Below are positions 1-8,900 of a stretch of DNA of 32,710 nucleotides, one piece after another (position 1 is the stretch's first letter; every line of letters starts with the position of its first letter). The notes under the pieces were generated by a model. It saw only the letters and a program-made list of their open reading frames with translations. It was not told the origin of the DNA and did no database searches. Source of the DNA: DATKEG01 sp035544515 (GTDB taxonomy: Bacteria > Acidobacteriota > Vicinamibacteria > Fen-336); the NCBI GenBank assembly GCA_035544515.1, contig DATKEG010000224.1, positions 1 to 32,710 on the forward strand, read 5' to 3'. A program made the position numbers and the translations under genes.

Positions 1-197
1 CCGGCATCGAGGCGCCGCGCGCGTTCGGCCGCGGCCGCGCGGGCCTGCGCGACCCCGCGCCGCGCGTCCGCGCAGGAGGGATCCTGGAGCAAGACACGCC
101 CGAACAGGTCCGCCGCGTCGCGCTCGTGACCTGCGGCGAGGAGCTTCCAGCCCTCCGCGACGAGCGACGTCCGGCGATCCGGCCCTGCCGAGCTCAA
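1..197 (-). CDS. TPR-like protein, N-terminal part (gene runs off the left edge)
   Basis: Reading the minus strand from a TTG at 197 gives 65 open codons to the window edge. The peptide contains an amphipathic helix pair with TPR character (EGWKLLAAGHERDAADLFGR, then an LLQDPSCADARRG-type turn): small residues at helix-packing positions and a DP turn before the next helix. An in-frame stop lies at 221-219, so the start must be within the first codons after it. An AGGT at 210-207 sits 9 nt before the TTG, and a good sigma70 promoter lies just upstream on this strand, which supports expression. TPR proteins act as protein-interaction scaffolds; nothing more specific can be said from 65 residues. 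The following residues are Ala/Arg-rich and may begin a coiled-coil or a linker. Confidence 0.55.
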   Translation of the reverse strand, partial: MSSAGPDRRTSLVAEGWKLLAAGHERDAADLFGRVLLQDPSCADARRGVAQARAAAAERARRLDA

Positions 198-231
198 TAG
201 TGACTTACCTGTCGCAACCTAAAGCGTTCTC

Positions 232-261
232 ATTATGGAAAAAAGCGCCGGCCGATTTCAA
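232..261 (-). promoter_or_regulatory. Sigma70-type promoter for the TPR-like gene
   Basis: On the minus strand TTGAAA (261-256) and CATAAT (237-232) are 18 nt apart, each matching the sigma70 consensus at 5 of 6 positions. Transcription would begin near 225, giving a leader of about 28 nt before the TTG start at 197. It lies in the divergent gap between this gene and ftcD; no equally good promoter is visible for ftcD on the plus strand. Confidence 0.55.
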
Positions 262-300
262 GCGAAAACTGTCGGAATCTGTGGTAGGTAGTGGGCAGGC

Positions 301-1203
301 ATGGCGCGGTTGATCGAGTCGGTGCCCAACATCAGCGAAGGGCGGCGCCCCGAGGTGGTGGAGGCCGCCGTGGCGGCCCTGCGCTCGGCCGCCGGCCTGC
401 GCGTGCTCGACGTGCAGTCCGACCGCGACCACAACCGAAGCGTGCTCACCGTGGCCGGGGACGAGGAAGCCCTGCGGAAGGGCCTGCTGGCGCTGTTCGC
501 GGTGGCCGTCGAACGGATCGACCTGCGAAACCACCAGGGAGAGCATCCCCGCCTGGGCGCGGTGGACGTGGTGCCGTTCATCCCCATCGAGGGCGCCACC
601 ATGGCCGATTGCGTGGCCCTGGCCCGGGCGGTCGGCCAGGAGGTGGCCGACCGGCACGCCATCCCGGTCTTCCTCTACGAGGAGGCAGCGACGGCGCCGC
701 ACCGGCGCAATCTGGAGGACGTCCGAAGGGGGCAGTTCGAGGGGCTGGCCGCCAAGATGCGCGACGCGCTCTGGGCGCCCGATTTCGGGCCCGCGGCTCC
801 CCATCCCACCGCTGGCGCGACCGTGGTCGGCGCCCGCATGCCGCTCATCGCCTACAACATCAACCTCGGCACCGCCGACCTGGAGGTGGCGCGCAAGATC
901 GCCAAGGCCATCCGCCACAGCACCGGCGGATACCGGCACGTCAAGGCCATGGGCGTGATGCTGGAGGAGCGCAAGCTGGCCCAGGTCTCCATCAACATGA
1001 CCGACTTCAAGCGCACGCCGCTGTTCCGGGTCTTCGAGACCGTGCGGTCCGAAGCCGAGCGCCACGGCGTGCCGGTGGTGGGCAGCGAGATCGTCGGCCT
1101 CGTGCCGTCGGAGGCGCTGTTCGACGCCGCCGAGCACTACCTGCGCCTGGAGGCGTTCACCCCCGACCAGGTGCTCGAGCGGAAGATGCGGGAGTCCGGG
1201 TAG
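301..1203 (+). CDS. ftcD: Glutamate formimidoyltransferase (FTCD formiminotransferase domain)
   Basis: The 300-residue product matches the formiminotransferase half of FTCD across its length. It starts with the family hallmark LIESVPNISEGR, followed by DRDHNRSV and then GEHPRLGAVDVVPFIP, which carries the catalytic histidine region of this family. The C-terminal subdomain has AYNINLGTADLEVARKIAK and QVSINMTDF. The enzyme moves the formimino group from N-formimino-glutamate to tetrahydrofolate in the last step of histidine breakdown, in the cytoplasm. The cyclodeaminase domain of the fused animal enzyme is absent, as is usual for stand-alone bacterial proteins. No other hut gene is visible here. 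The ATG at 301 has only a weak GGT/AGG-like purine stretch ahead of it. It converges on ntrX with 25 nt between the stop codons. Confidence 0.93.
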   Translation: MARLIESVPNISEGRRPEVVEAAVAALRSAAGLRVLDVQSDRDHNRSVLTVAGDEEALRKGLLALFAVAVERIDLRNHQGEHPRLGAVDVVPFIPIEGATMADCVALARAVGQEVADRHAIPVFLYEEAATAPHRRNLEDVRRGQFEGLAAKMRDALWAPDFGPAAPHPTAGATVVGARMPLIAYNINLGTADLEVARKIAKAIRHSTGGYRHVKAMGVMLEERKLAQVSINMTDFKRTPLFRVFETVRSEAERHGVPVVGSEIVGLVPSEALFDAAEHYLRLEAFTPDQVLERKMRESG

Positions 1204-1228
1204 CGCTTGCCTTGTCACCGCAGAGCCG

Positions 1229-2638
<1,410 letters not shown>

Positions 2639-2643
2639 GGATC

Positions 2644-2697
2644 ACCTTTTCACCACGGAGGCGCAGGGAACGAACGGAGCGGACGCAGGGAACGGAA
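2644..2697 (+). repeat. Intergenic mini-repeat, copy 1 (between ntrY and ntrX)
   Basis: The ntrY-ntrX gap holds a purine-rich element that begins ACCTTTTCACCACGGAGG (2644-2661) and continues with two copies of GCAGGGAACG (2662-2671 and 2684-2693). Its first 18 bases match, with one mismatch and in inverted orientation, positions 22585-22602 downstream of the EF-G gene. Such CACGGAG/CACAGAG-type elements are known as dispersed intergenic repeats in many environmental bacteria. Read on the minus strand, the repeat edge GGTGAAAAGGT supplies the ribosome binding site of ntrX. Confidence 0.6.
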
Positions 2698-2741
2698 GTG
2701 GGGGACGGCGCCTCTTGGCGGTGATCCGCGGCGGCGGTCGA

Positions 2742-4937
2742 TCATGCCGGCAGCTCGACCACGAAACGCGCGCCGCGGGGGCGGTTTTCCTCCACGCGGA
2801 TGACGCCCTGGTGCTCCTGGACGATGCGGCTGACGATGGCCAGGCCGAGGCCGCTGCCGCGGCGCTTCGTGGAGAAGTGCGGCACGAACAGCTTCTCGCG
2901 ATCGCAGGCCGGGATCCCCGGCCCGTCGTCCGCCACGCCGAGCCGCACGCGTCCCTGCGCGCGGTCGAACTCGGTGGAGATCACGACCGTCCCCCGCTTC
3001 TCCGTGGCCTCGATCGCGTTGTCCACCAGGTTGATGAGCACGCGCTTCATCTGGTCGGCGTCCAGGCGCAGGGAGGGCACGTCGGCGGCCAGCTGCCGGT
3101 CGATGTGGATGTCCAGGAACAACCCGTCGTAGAGCGAGAGGGCCTGCTCGATCACCTCGTGCAGCGATGCCGGCGCCAGGTTGGCCGCGGGCAGCCGCGC
3201 GAACTGGGCGAACTCGTCCACCAGGTTCGTGAGCGCCTCGACCTCGCCGACGATGGCCTCGGTGCCCTCCGTCAGCACCTTCTCGAACTCGGGCGCCCCC
3301 TTGAGATGGGCCCTGCGGATGCGCTGGGCGGAGAGCTGGATCGGGGTGAGGGGGTTCTTGATCTCGTGCGCGAGCTTGCGCGCCACCTCGCCCCAGGCCG
3401 CCACCTTCTGGGCGCGCATGAGCGGCGTGAGGTCGTCGAGCACCGCCACCGCTCCGGCCGGGGAGCCCGGCGGTCCCGCCAGCGGCACCACGGTGACCGC
3501 CAGGTGGCGGTCGCGCCCGCGCGCCGGCACGACCACCTCGCGCTCCTGCCGCGCGCCGCGGCCCGAGAGCAGCCGCTGCACGAGCGCCGCCACCTCGCTG
3601 CGTCCCGGCCCCCGCATCGCCTCGTCGAGCCGCCGCCCGACGACGTCCGCGTCCAGGTCGAGCAGCCGGCAGGCCGCGGCGTTGAGCGCCGTGAGCGTGC
3701 CCTCCGCGTCCACCACCGCTACACCGGTACCCACCGTCTCCAGCACCGTCTCCATGAGCCGGCGGCGGTCCTCCAGCTCGCGGTTCTTCCGCGTGAGCCC
3801 CGCCCGGCTGGTCTCCACCTCCTCCTCGCTGCGCGCCAGCCTCTCGGACATGCGGTTGAACGAGGCGATGAGCGCGGAGAACTCGTCGTCCCCGGAGGAG
3901 AACTCCACGCGCACGCCGCGCTCCCCCGCGGCGATGCGCTCGGCGCCCTCGGCCACCAGACGCAGCGGGGTGGTGATCCGCCGCGCCAGGTACAGGGAGA
4001 GCCATACGGCGCCGAAGAGGATGAGGAGCGCGGGCAGCAGGTAGAGCGAGAGGTAGACGGCCTTGATGGGGTCCTTGTTGGCCTCCGCCTTCCGGTACTT
4101 CGTGTAGCGGTCCTGCACCTCCCGCGCGTCCGCGGCCACGCCCGCGGGGAGGAGTGTTGACACCAGCACCGCGCCCCGGACGGCTCCGCTCGCGTCCTTC
4201 ACCGGGACCGCCACCCGCATCAGCTCGCCGCCGGTGAAGGGCAGCGTCGCCTCCGCCTCGCGACCGCCGAGGGCGGCCTCGGCCAGGGCCTCGGCCGACG
4301 GCCCCGCGTCCGCTTCCCGCGGCAGCCGCGGATCGCGCACGGCCACCAGCTCGCCCCGCGGCGCGAACACGCTCACCATGTCGAGGCGCAGCTCGCGCGC
4401 GCGCACCTCCACCGTGCGGCGCAGGCGGACCTCGTCCGTGCCGGCGAGGAGGCCCCGGGCCTCCACCTCCCGCGCGAGCGCCCGCGCGTGCACGCGGCTT
4501 TTCTCGGTCAGGGATTCGCGCAGGGCCATGCCCAGCGTCTGCGACGAGGACAGGATCCGCTCCACGTCCACGTTGAACCAGCGGTCCACCGTCTGCTGGA
4601 TGAGATTGCTGCCCACGGCGATGAGCACCAGCGATGGAGCCACCGCCATGAGGAGGAACACGAGCCCCAGCCGCATGCGGAAGCGGGCGCCGAGCACCTT
4701 CCGCCGGCGCTCCATCACCACCCTCACCACGTTCCGGCCCAGGTACACGAGCAGCACGAGCAGGAGGCTGAGGTTGAGGACGGTCAGCCCGTACAGGAGG
4801 ACCGAGGCCAGGAAGTCCGGGGCGAAGTCCCGGCTCTTGCTCAGCAGGAGCTGCTGCCCGGCGAACACCCCGAGCGCGGCGAGGGTAGCCACCAGGATCA
4901 GTCGCGCGTTGTTGCGGAAAGGCTGACGGCTCGGCAT
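2742..4937 (-). CDS. ntrY: NtrY-like membrane sensor histidine kinase
   Basis: From the ATG at 4937 the product has 731 residues. Three membrane segments (about 12-29, 44-67, 89-109) precede an extracytoplasmic sensor region (about 115-290), followed by a fourth segment (295-317), HAMP (318-372), a PAS domain (395-502), HisKA with H524 in HEIKNPLTP, and a HATPase domain with N640 (DNAIEA), DDGPGI and GSGLGLAI. This is the NtrY architecture, including the FAQFARLP sequence after the dimerisation helices. It should autophosphorylate and pass phosphate to NtrX. An in-frame ATG at 4976 exists, but a -10 box at 4963-4958 would place transcription downstream of it, so 4937 is preferred. The gene follows nrdR in the same direction after 117 nt. 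Confidence 0.9.
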   Translation of the reverse strand: MPSRQPFRNNARLILVATLAALGVFAGQQLLLSKSRDFAPDFLASVLLYGLTVLNLSLLLVLLVYLGRNVVRVVMERRRKVLGARFRMRLGLVFLLMAVAPSLVLIAVGSNLIQQTVDRWFNVDVERILSSSQTLGMALRESLTEKSRVHARALAREVEARGLLAGTDEVRLRRTVEVRARELRLDMVSVFAPRGELVAVRDPRLPREADAGPSAEALAEAALGGREAEATLPFTGGELMRVAVPVKDASGAVRGAVLVSTLLPAGVAADAREVQDRYTKYRKAEANKDPIKAVYLSLYLLPALLILFGAVWLSLYLARRITTPLRLVAEGAERIAAGERGVRVEFSSGDDEFSALIASFNRMSERLARSEEEVETSRAGLTRKNRELEDRRRLMETVLETVGTGVAVVDAEGTLTALNAAACRLLDLDADVVGRRLDEAMRGPGRSEVAALVQRLLSGRGARQEREVVVPARGRDRHLAVTVVPLAGPPGSPAGAVAVLDDLTPLMRAQKVAAWGEVARKLAHEIKNPLTPIQLSAQRIRRAHLKGAPEFEKVLTEGTEAIVGEVEALTNLVDEFAQFARLPAANLAPASLHEVIEQALSLYDGLFLDIHIDRQLAADVPSLRLDADQMKRVLINLVDNAIEATEKRGTVVISTEFDRAQGRVRLGVADDGPGIPACDREKLFVPHFSTKRRGSGLGLAIVSRIVQEHQGVIRVEENRPRGARFVVELPA

Positions 4938-4957
4938 GTTACAGGGACGGCGTGGGC

Positions 4958-4988
4958 ATTGTAGCTCGTGAGCCACACTCGCCCCAAA
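4958..4988 (-). promoter_or_regulatory. Possible promoter for ntrY-ntrX
   Basis: TACAAT at 4963-4958 (5 of 6) has only a poor -35 candidate, TTGGGG at 4988-4983, with a 19-nt spacer. The predicted start near 4951 leaves a 13-14 nt leader before the ATG at 4937. The gap 4938-5054 holds nothing else recognisable. Confidence 0.3.
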
Positions 4989-5054
4989 CGCCCTCCCCGA
5001 GCCGGCTAGCGCGCGCCCAGGTTCTTCGCCGGCAACGACATGCGCCGATTCCGC

Positions 5055-5516
5055 CTATTCACGGGTCGTTTCGAGCAGGCCCTTGAGGGTGGCCATGAAC
5101 TGGTCCACGTCCTTGAAGTCGCGGTAGACCGAGGCGAAGCGCACGAAGGCCACGCGGTCGAGCTCGCGGAGCCGGTCCATGAGGAACTCGCCGATGACCC
5201 CCGTCGACACCTCGCGGTCGGGGCTCTCCTGCACCATGGCCTCCACGCGGTCTGCGATGCTTTCGAGCGTCTTGGTCGGCACCGGCCGCTTCTCGCAGGC
5301 GCGCCGCAGGCCGGCGAGCACCTTCTCGCGGTCGAAGGGCTCGCGGCGGCCGTCCTTCTTCACCACCATGTGGGGGATCTGGTCGATCCTCTCGTAGGAC
5401 GTGAAGCGCTTGCCGCAGCCCAGGCACTCGCGCCGCCGGCGGATGACCTCGCCCTCCTTGCTCTCGCGCGAGTCCACCACCTTGTCCTCGAGGTGGCTGC
5501 AATAGGGACACTTCAT
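5055..5516 (-). CDS. nrdR: Transcriptional repressor NrdR
   Basis: The 153-residue protein starts MKCPYCSH and carries the four zinc ligands C3, C6, C31 and C34, then an ATP-cone domain (about 46-140) with VVKKDGRREPFDREKV and the closing FASVYRDFKDVDQF signature. NrdR senses ATP/dATP and represses ribonucleotide reductase genes by binding NrdR boxes. Length and domain order are normal. The ATG at 5516 follows GGAGG by 4 nt and overlaps the stop of the upstream membrane-protein gene as ATGA, so translation is probably coupled. No nrd structural gene or glyA, common neighbours of nrdR, is in the window. Confidence 0.95.
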   Translation of the reverse strand: MKCPYCSHLEDKVVDSRESKEGEVIRRRRECLGCGKRFTSYERIDQIPHMVVKKDGRREPFDREKVLAGLRRACEKRPVPTKTLESIADRVEAMVQESPDREVSTGVIGEFLMDRLRELDRVAFVRFASVYRDFKDVDQFMATLKGLLETTRE

Positions 5517-6574
5517 CTCGCCTCCACGGGGTCGGGCACCGCCTCCCGGCGATGCGCCCCCTGCTGCTCGCTCATCTGCGCCACCTTTCCCATCGAGAGT
5601 CCCTCCCGGCCGAGGAAGACGAGCCCCAGGAACAGGACGGGAACGTTCGTGAGCGCGTGGGAGGCGATGCCGGCGGCGGCGGCCGTCTGCCTGTCCACGC
5701 CGAACGCCTCGGTCAGCGCGAGCAGATAGGCCGCGTGGAACCCGCCCACCATGCCGGGTGTCGGCACGGCCACGCCCACGGTGAGGGCGGCCAGCAGGAG
5801 GAACGTCGCGTGGAACGGCAGGTCGAGACCGAACGCGAGGTTGTTCCAGTAGAGGCCGAGGGCGATGGGCAGCCAGACCAGCATCGATTGCCCCGCGATC
5901 ACCATCAGGTGCGCCGGAGAAGCCTCGAGTACCGCCAGGCCGCTCGCGAACGCGCGCAGGGCCTCGACCAGGGGGCGGGTCAGCCGCGCGGGGAACGGCC
6001 GGAAGACGCGCTCGGCGAGCGCGAGCGCCTGCCCGGCCCGGAGGTGGAGCGCCAGCAGCAGCGCCAGCACGGTCAGCGCGAGGAGCGCGGCCAGTGCGCC
6101 GCCGGCCTTGAGCGTGTCCAGCAGCGGGCCCGTGACCTGGGCGGCCGGCGCGGGCAGCACGTACAGGTAGAGGCCGAAGAGGAATATCACCGTGATCAGG
6201 TCCAGCAGCCGCTCCAGGATGATCGACGCGAACCCCGTGGCCGTCGAGATGGGGTGGCGGCGCGCCAGCAGGTAGGGGCGCACGACCTCGCCCGCGCGCG
6301 GGATCACCAGCCCGGTCATGAACCCCACGGCCGTCGCCGAGAACAGGTGGCCGAAGGGCACGTGGACGACCGGAGAGAGAAGATGACCCCAGCGCCAGGA
6401 CCGCGCGAGGTACGTGAGCACCGTCGCGAAGGCGACGCCCGCGAGCAGCAGGGGGTCGGCGGCCCGGAACGCCTGCGCGAGCGCGTGCGGGTCGACACCT
6501 CGGAGAAAGACCGCGAGGAGGACCAGGCCGAGCGCGGCGCCCACGACCAGGCGCCGGCTTCGGCCCGCGCTCAT
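5513..6574 (-). CDS. Lysylphosphatidylglycerol synthase TM-region family (flippase-like) membrane protein
   Basis: From the ATG at 6574 the product has 353 residues with about eight hydrophobic segments and no soluble catalytic domain. Family features include LTYLARSWRWGHLL, GFMTGLVIPRAGEVVRPYLLARR (the conserved PRAGE-R stretch), ERLLDL, and VAVPTPGMVGGFHAAYLLAL near the C-terminus. These match the UPF0104/AglD-like half of MprF-type proteins, which is thought to move lipids across the membrane; the aminoacyl-transferase half of MprF is missing. A longer reading from 6652 is open, but it overlaps the promoter zone and adds a non-hydrophobic tail, so it is less likely. It overlaps nrdR by 4 nt. 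Substrate is unknown. Confidence 0.8.
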   Translation of the reverse strand: MSAGRSRRLVVGAALGLVLLAVFLRGVDPHALAQAFRAADPLLLAGVAFATVLTYLARSWRWGHLLSPVVHVPFGHLFSATAVGFMTGLVIPRAGEVVRPYLLARRHPISTATGFASIILERLLDLITVIFLFGLYLYVLPAPAAQVTGPLLDTLKAGGALAALLALTVLALLLALHLRAGQALALAERVFRPFPARLTRPLVEALRAFASGLAVLEASPAHLMVIAGQSMLVWLPIALGLYWNNLAFGLDLPFHATFLLLAALTVGVAVPTPGMVGGFHAAYLLALTEAFGVDRQTAAAAGIASHALTNVPVLFLGLVFLGREGLSMGKVAQMSEQQGAHRREAVPDPVEAR

Positions 6575-6634
6575 GGCGCCACTCGCGGCAGGGGTCGGCG
6601 CGCCGAACGGCGCAAAGCATTGGTGGACATGAAC

Positions 6635-6663
6635 TTGATAGCGAAGCGGCACTCTACTACAAT
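6635..6663 (+). promoter_or_regulatory. Sigma70-type promoter of the ECF sigma factor operon
   Basis: TTGATA (6635-6640) and TACAAT (6658-6663) are separated by exactly 17 nt and each match consensus at 5 of 6 positions. Transcription would begin near 6670, about 75 nt before the GTG of the sigma factor. The same bases read on the minus strand (TTGTAG, 16 nt, TATCAA) form a weaker promoter-like pair for the divergent membrane-protein gene. Confidence 0.65.
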
Positions 6664-6744
6664 GCGGCTTCGACCGTCAATTGTCCCCCGGCCGACCTTT
6701 TCTGAACACGCCGCCGGTCGTCTTCGTTCCGCATCCTGGACGGC

Positions 6745-7344
6745 GTGGCGCTGGAGAGACCCGGTTCTTTGACCGAGAGCGACAGCGACCTGCTCCAGCG
6801 ATGCCGCGCCGGCGACCAGTCGGCATGGCGGGACCTGGTCGCCAGGCACACCCGCCGCGTGTTCAACCTGGCTTACCGGTTCGTGGGGCGGGTCGACGAG
6901 GCCGAAGACCTGACCCAGGAGGTCTTCATCAAGGTGTACCAGAGCCTGGACCGCTACCGTCAGGCCGAGGGGGCGTTCACGACCTGGCTGACGACCGTGG
7001 CCCGCAACCAGGTGATCGACAATTACCGCCGCCGGCGCGAGGAGAAGCGGCGGCGCGTGGAGGATCCGGAGATCCTGGACGTCATGGCTTCCGCCGAGGA
7101 GGGTCCGCTCCGCGAGTTGCAGCGCGAGGAGCGCGTGGAGTTCGTGCGGCGCGGCCTGCGCGCGCTGCCGCCCGACCTGCGCGAGCCTCTCATCCTCTGC
7201 GACCTGCAGGGGCTTCCGTACGAAGAGGTGGCCGGCATCCTGCGGATCCCCCTGGGCACGGTGAAGAGCCGCATCAACCGCGGGCGGCTGGAGCTGGCGC
7301 GGAGGCTGCTCGGGCGCCGGCGGGAATACGCGGAGCAGGCATGA
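6745..7344 (+). CDS. ECF-type RNA polymerase sigma factor
   Basis: The 199-residue protein has sigma region 2 (about 14-90), with RHTRRVFNLAYRFVGRVDEAEDLTQEVFIKVYQ and TWLTTVARNQVIDNYRRRR, and sigma region 4 (about 138-190), with LPPDLREPLILCDLQGLPYEEVAGILRIPLGTVKSRINRGR shortened here into its conserved LPY-EEVA and GTVKSRI motifs. Regions 1 and 3 are absent, as in all ECF factors. The GTG at 6745 has a weak GGA upstream; a TTG at 6769 is an alternative that would remove eight residues. The stop overlaps the next ATG (ATGA), so the sigma/anti-sigma pair is translationally coupled. It heads a five-gene envelope operon that it may autoregulate. No ECF-type promoter is clear upstream; a housekeeping-type one is. 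Confidence 0.93.
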   Translation: MALERPGSLTESDSDLLQRCRAGDQSAWRDLVARHTRRVFNLAYRFVGRVDEAEDLTQEVFIKVYQSLDRYRQAEGAFTTWLTTVARNQVIDNYRRRREEKRRRVEDPEILDVMASAEEGPLRELQREERVEFVRRGLRALPPDLREPLILCDLQGLPYEEVAGILRIPLGTVKSRINRGRLELARRLLGRRREYAEQA

Positions 7345-8150
7345 AGGACGCGCTCGACTGCGGCCGGGCCGAGGAGCTCTTCTCGGATCACCTCGACGGA
7401 GCGCTCGCGGATCCCCTCCGCGCCGACCTCGAACGCCACCTCGCCTCCTGTGGGAGATGCGGCGAGCTGTGGGGAGCGGTGGGCGAGGTCGTCTCCGCCC
7501 TGCGCAGCGCGCCGGAGCTCGAGCCCGCGCGCGACCTCGCGCAGCGCGCGGCCTCCGCCGCCCTGCGCGCGGCGGAGCCCTCGCCCCGCCTTCTCGCCTC
7601 CGCGCGGCTCTTCCACGTGCCGCGCATCGCCGCCGCCACGCAGGAGCTCTTCGCCTCGTCCGTGCCGGCGCTCGTGCGCGGGCTGGCCGCGGCGCTCGCC
7701 CTCGCCATCACGGGCGGCGTGCTGCTCGCCCAGAGCTACGCCGCCCCTCCCGTGCGCGCCGCCAACCGCGTGGTGGAGCGCACGGTCAACGCGGGCGCGT
7801 ACCTGGCGGAACGGAAGGACCGCCTGGTCGAGGACTTCCGCCTCCTGCGCGTGGTCATCGGCACGGCGTTCGAGGGACGCCTCGATCGCGTGAACGACCG
7901 CGTGGACGACTACCGCCGCCTGCTCGAGCGCCGCCGCGCCCTGCAGGCGCCGCAGTCTCCCCCGCCGGACGCCCGGGCGCCCTCCGTCCCCGGCGGCGCC
8001 GGCCGCCGAGACGCGTCGCGCAGCGCGGCGCCCGACCGGCAGTTCGTGAACTTCCGTCTGGCCGCGGGCGTTACACCCTGCGTGACGCGCGAGGCACCGT
8101 GGCGGATCGGCCGCCCCATGACGCGCTCTTGCGCGAGGAGAACCGCATGA
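7341..8150 (+). CDS. Membrane anti-sigma factor with zinc-binding (ZAS/zf-HC2) domain
   Basis: The 269-residue protein starts with a ZAS domain: C7, then H33, C37 and C40 in HLASCGRC, the HxxxCxxC signature. One membrane segment lies at about 111-132 (LVRGLAAALALAITGGVLLA), followed by a charged, probably helical stretch (about 135-200) on the far side of the membrane and a Pro/Arg-rich tail. Such proteins hold their ECF partner inactive until an envelope signal triggers release. The ATGA overlap with the sigma gene is typical of the pair. The last 35-40 residues look unlike a folded domain and use less typical codons (ACA, AGG, AGA, GCA) than the rest, whereas the frame of the next gene is open there. 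An annotation-level frameshift near 8070 is possible. Confidence 0.85.
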   Translation: MKDALDCGRAEELFSDHLDGALADPLRADLERHLASCGRCGELWGAVGEVVSALRSAPELEPARDLAQRAASAALRAAEPSPRLLASARLFHVPRIAAATQELFASSVPALVRGLAAALALAITGGVLLAQSYAAPPVRAANRVVERTVNAGAYLAERKDRLVEDFRLLRVVIGTAFEGRLDRVNDRVDDYRRLLERRRALQAPQSPPPDARAPSVPGGAGRRDASRSAAPDRQFVNFRLAAGVTPCVTREAPWRIGRPMTRSCARRTA

Positions 8151-8713
8151 CCAGTCCCCTGCCCGGATCCGCGGCGCCGCTGCCGCCGCTGCCTCCGCCC
8201 GCGGCTTATCAGCCCGCGCCCGCCGGCCCGCCGCTGCCCAAGAACCCGTGGGTGGCCCTGGTGCTGTCGCTCTTCCCGGGCGTCGGACAGCTCTACAACG
8301 GCCAGCCGGCGAAAGGCGTCGTCTTCTTCTTCTCCTGGGTGGGCTGCATCTTCGGCACCGCCGAGATCGACCCGTTCCCGTTCGCGTTCCTCATCCCCTT
8401 CGTCTACTTCTTCAACCTCATCGACGCCTGGCGCAGCGCCACCGCCATCAACACCCGCTTCCTGGGCGGGCAGGCCGTGCTCGAGGAAGAGACCTCGGAG
8501 TCTCCCGCGTGGGGCGCCTCCCTGGTCGGTCTGGGCCTCGTGCTCCTCCTGAACAACCTCGGCTGGCTGCAGCTCTCCGCCCTGCGCCGCTGGTGGCCCC
8601 TGGTCATGGTGGTCGTCGGCGCCATGTTCCTCTACAGCTCCTTGCGGCGGCGCCAGAACGTGGCCGCGGGCGACCGCGCCGCGCTGGCGGCCGAAGACGA
8701 GCGTGTCCGTTAG
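8147..8713 (+). CDS. TM2-like plus DUF5668/LiaF-TM-like membrane protein
   Basis: The 188-residue protein begins with a Pro/Ala-rich cytoplasmic stretch (1-28). A TM2-like module follows: NPWVALVLSLFPGVGQLYNGQ (shortened: PG-GQLYNGQ core), then a second and third hydrophobic segment ending NLIDAWRSA. After an acidic linker comes a two-helix module with LVLLLNNLGWL and RWWPLVMVVVGA, the pattern of the LiaF/LiaI transmembrane region (DUF5668). Members of these families are tied to cell-envelope stress sensing, though the molecular role is unclear. The ATG at 8147 has GAGGAG 6 nt upstream and overlaps the anti-sigma stop (ATGA). The C-terminal module is related to the next gene product. Confidence 0.75.
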   Translation: MTSPLPGSAAPLPPLPPPAAYQPAPAGPPLPKNPWVALVLSLFPGVGQLYNGQPAKGVVFFFSWVGCIFGTAEIDPFPFAFLIPFVYFFNLIDAWRSATAINTRFLGGQAVLEEETSESPAWGASLVGLGLVLLLNNLGWLQLSALRRWWPLVMVVVGAMFLYSSLRRRQNVAAGDRAALAAEDERVR

Positions 8714-8900
8714 CATCGAGAAGCTCGTCCTGGGCCTGGGCCTCGTCGGCCTGGGCGTGGTGTGGACGCTGGGCAACCTCGGCCGGCTCGACGTGATCGA
8801 CACGCTGCACCGCTGGTGGCCGCTCCTGCTCGTGGTGTGGGGGGCGCTCGAGATCGTGGTTTCGCTCAAGCACCGGTCGGCGGCCCGGAGGACGGAATGA
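8703..8900 (+). CDS. Small LiaF-TM/DUF5668-type membrane protein
   Basis: The 65-residue product has two hydrophobic helices joined by a short turn: LVLGLGLVGLGVVWTLGNLG and HRWWPLLLVVWGALEIVV. This is the bare LiaF-TM/DUF5668 module and aligns with the C-terminal half of the preceding protein (NLG...RWWPL..V..GA), suggesting a local duplication. The GTG at 8703 lies 11 nt inside the end of the preceding gene, and the stop overlaps the next ATG (ATGA). It has no extracytoplasmic domain of its own and probably works as a complex with its neighbours. Function is unproven. Confidence 0.75.
   Translation: MSVSIEKLVLGLGLVGLGVVWTLGNLGRLDVIDTLHRWWPLLLVVWGALEIVVSLKHRSAARRTE

Noticed and set aside
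1215..1225. TCACCGCAGAG as a third copy of the intergenic repeat
   Set aside because: It shares only 11 bases with 22554-22564 and none of the 18-base edge; too short to claim.
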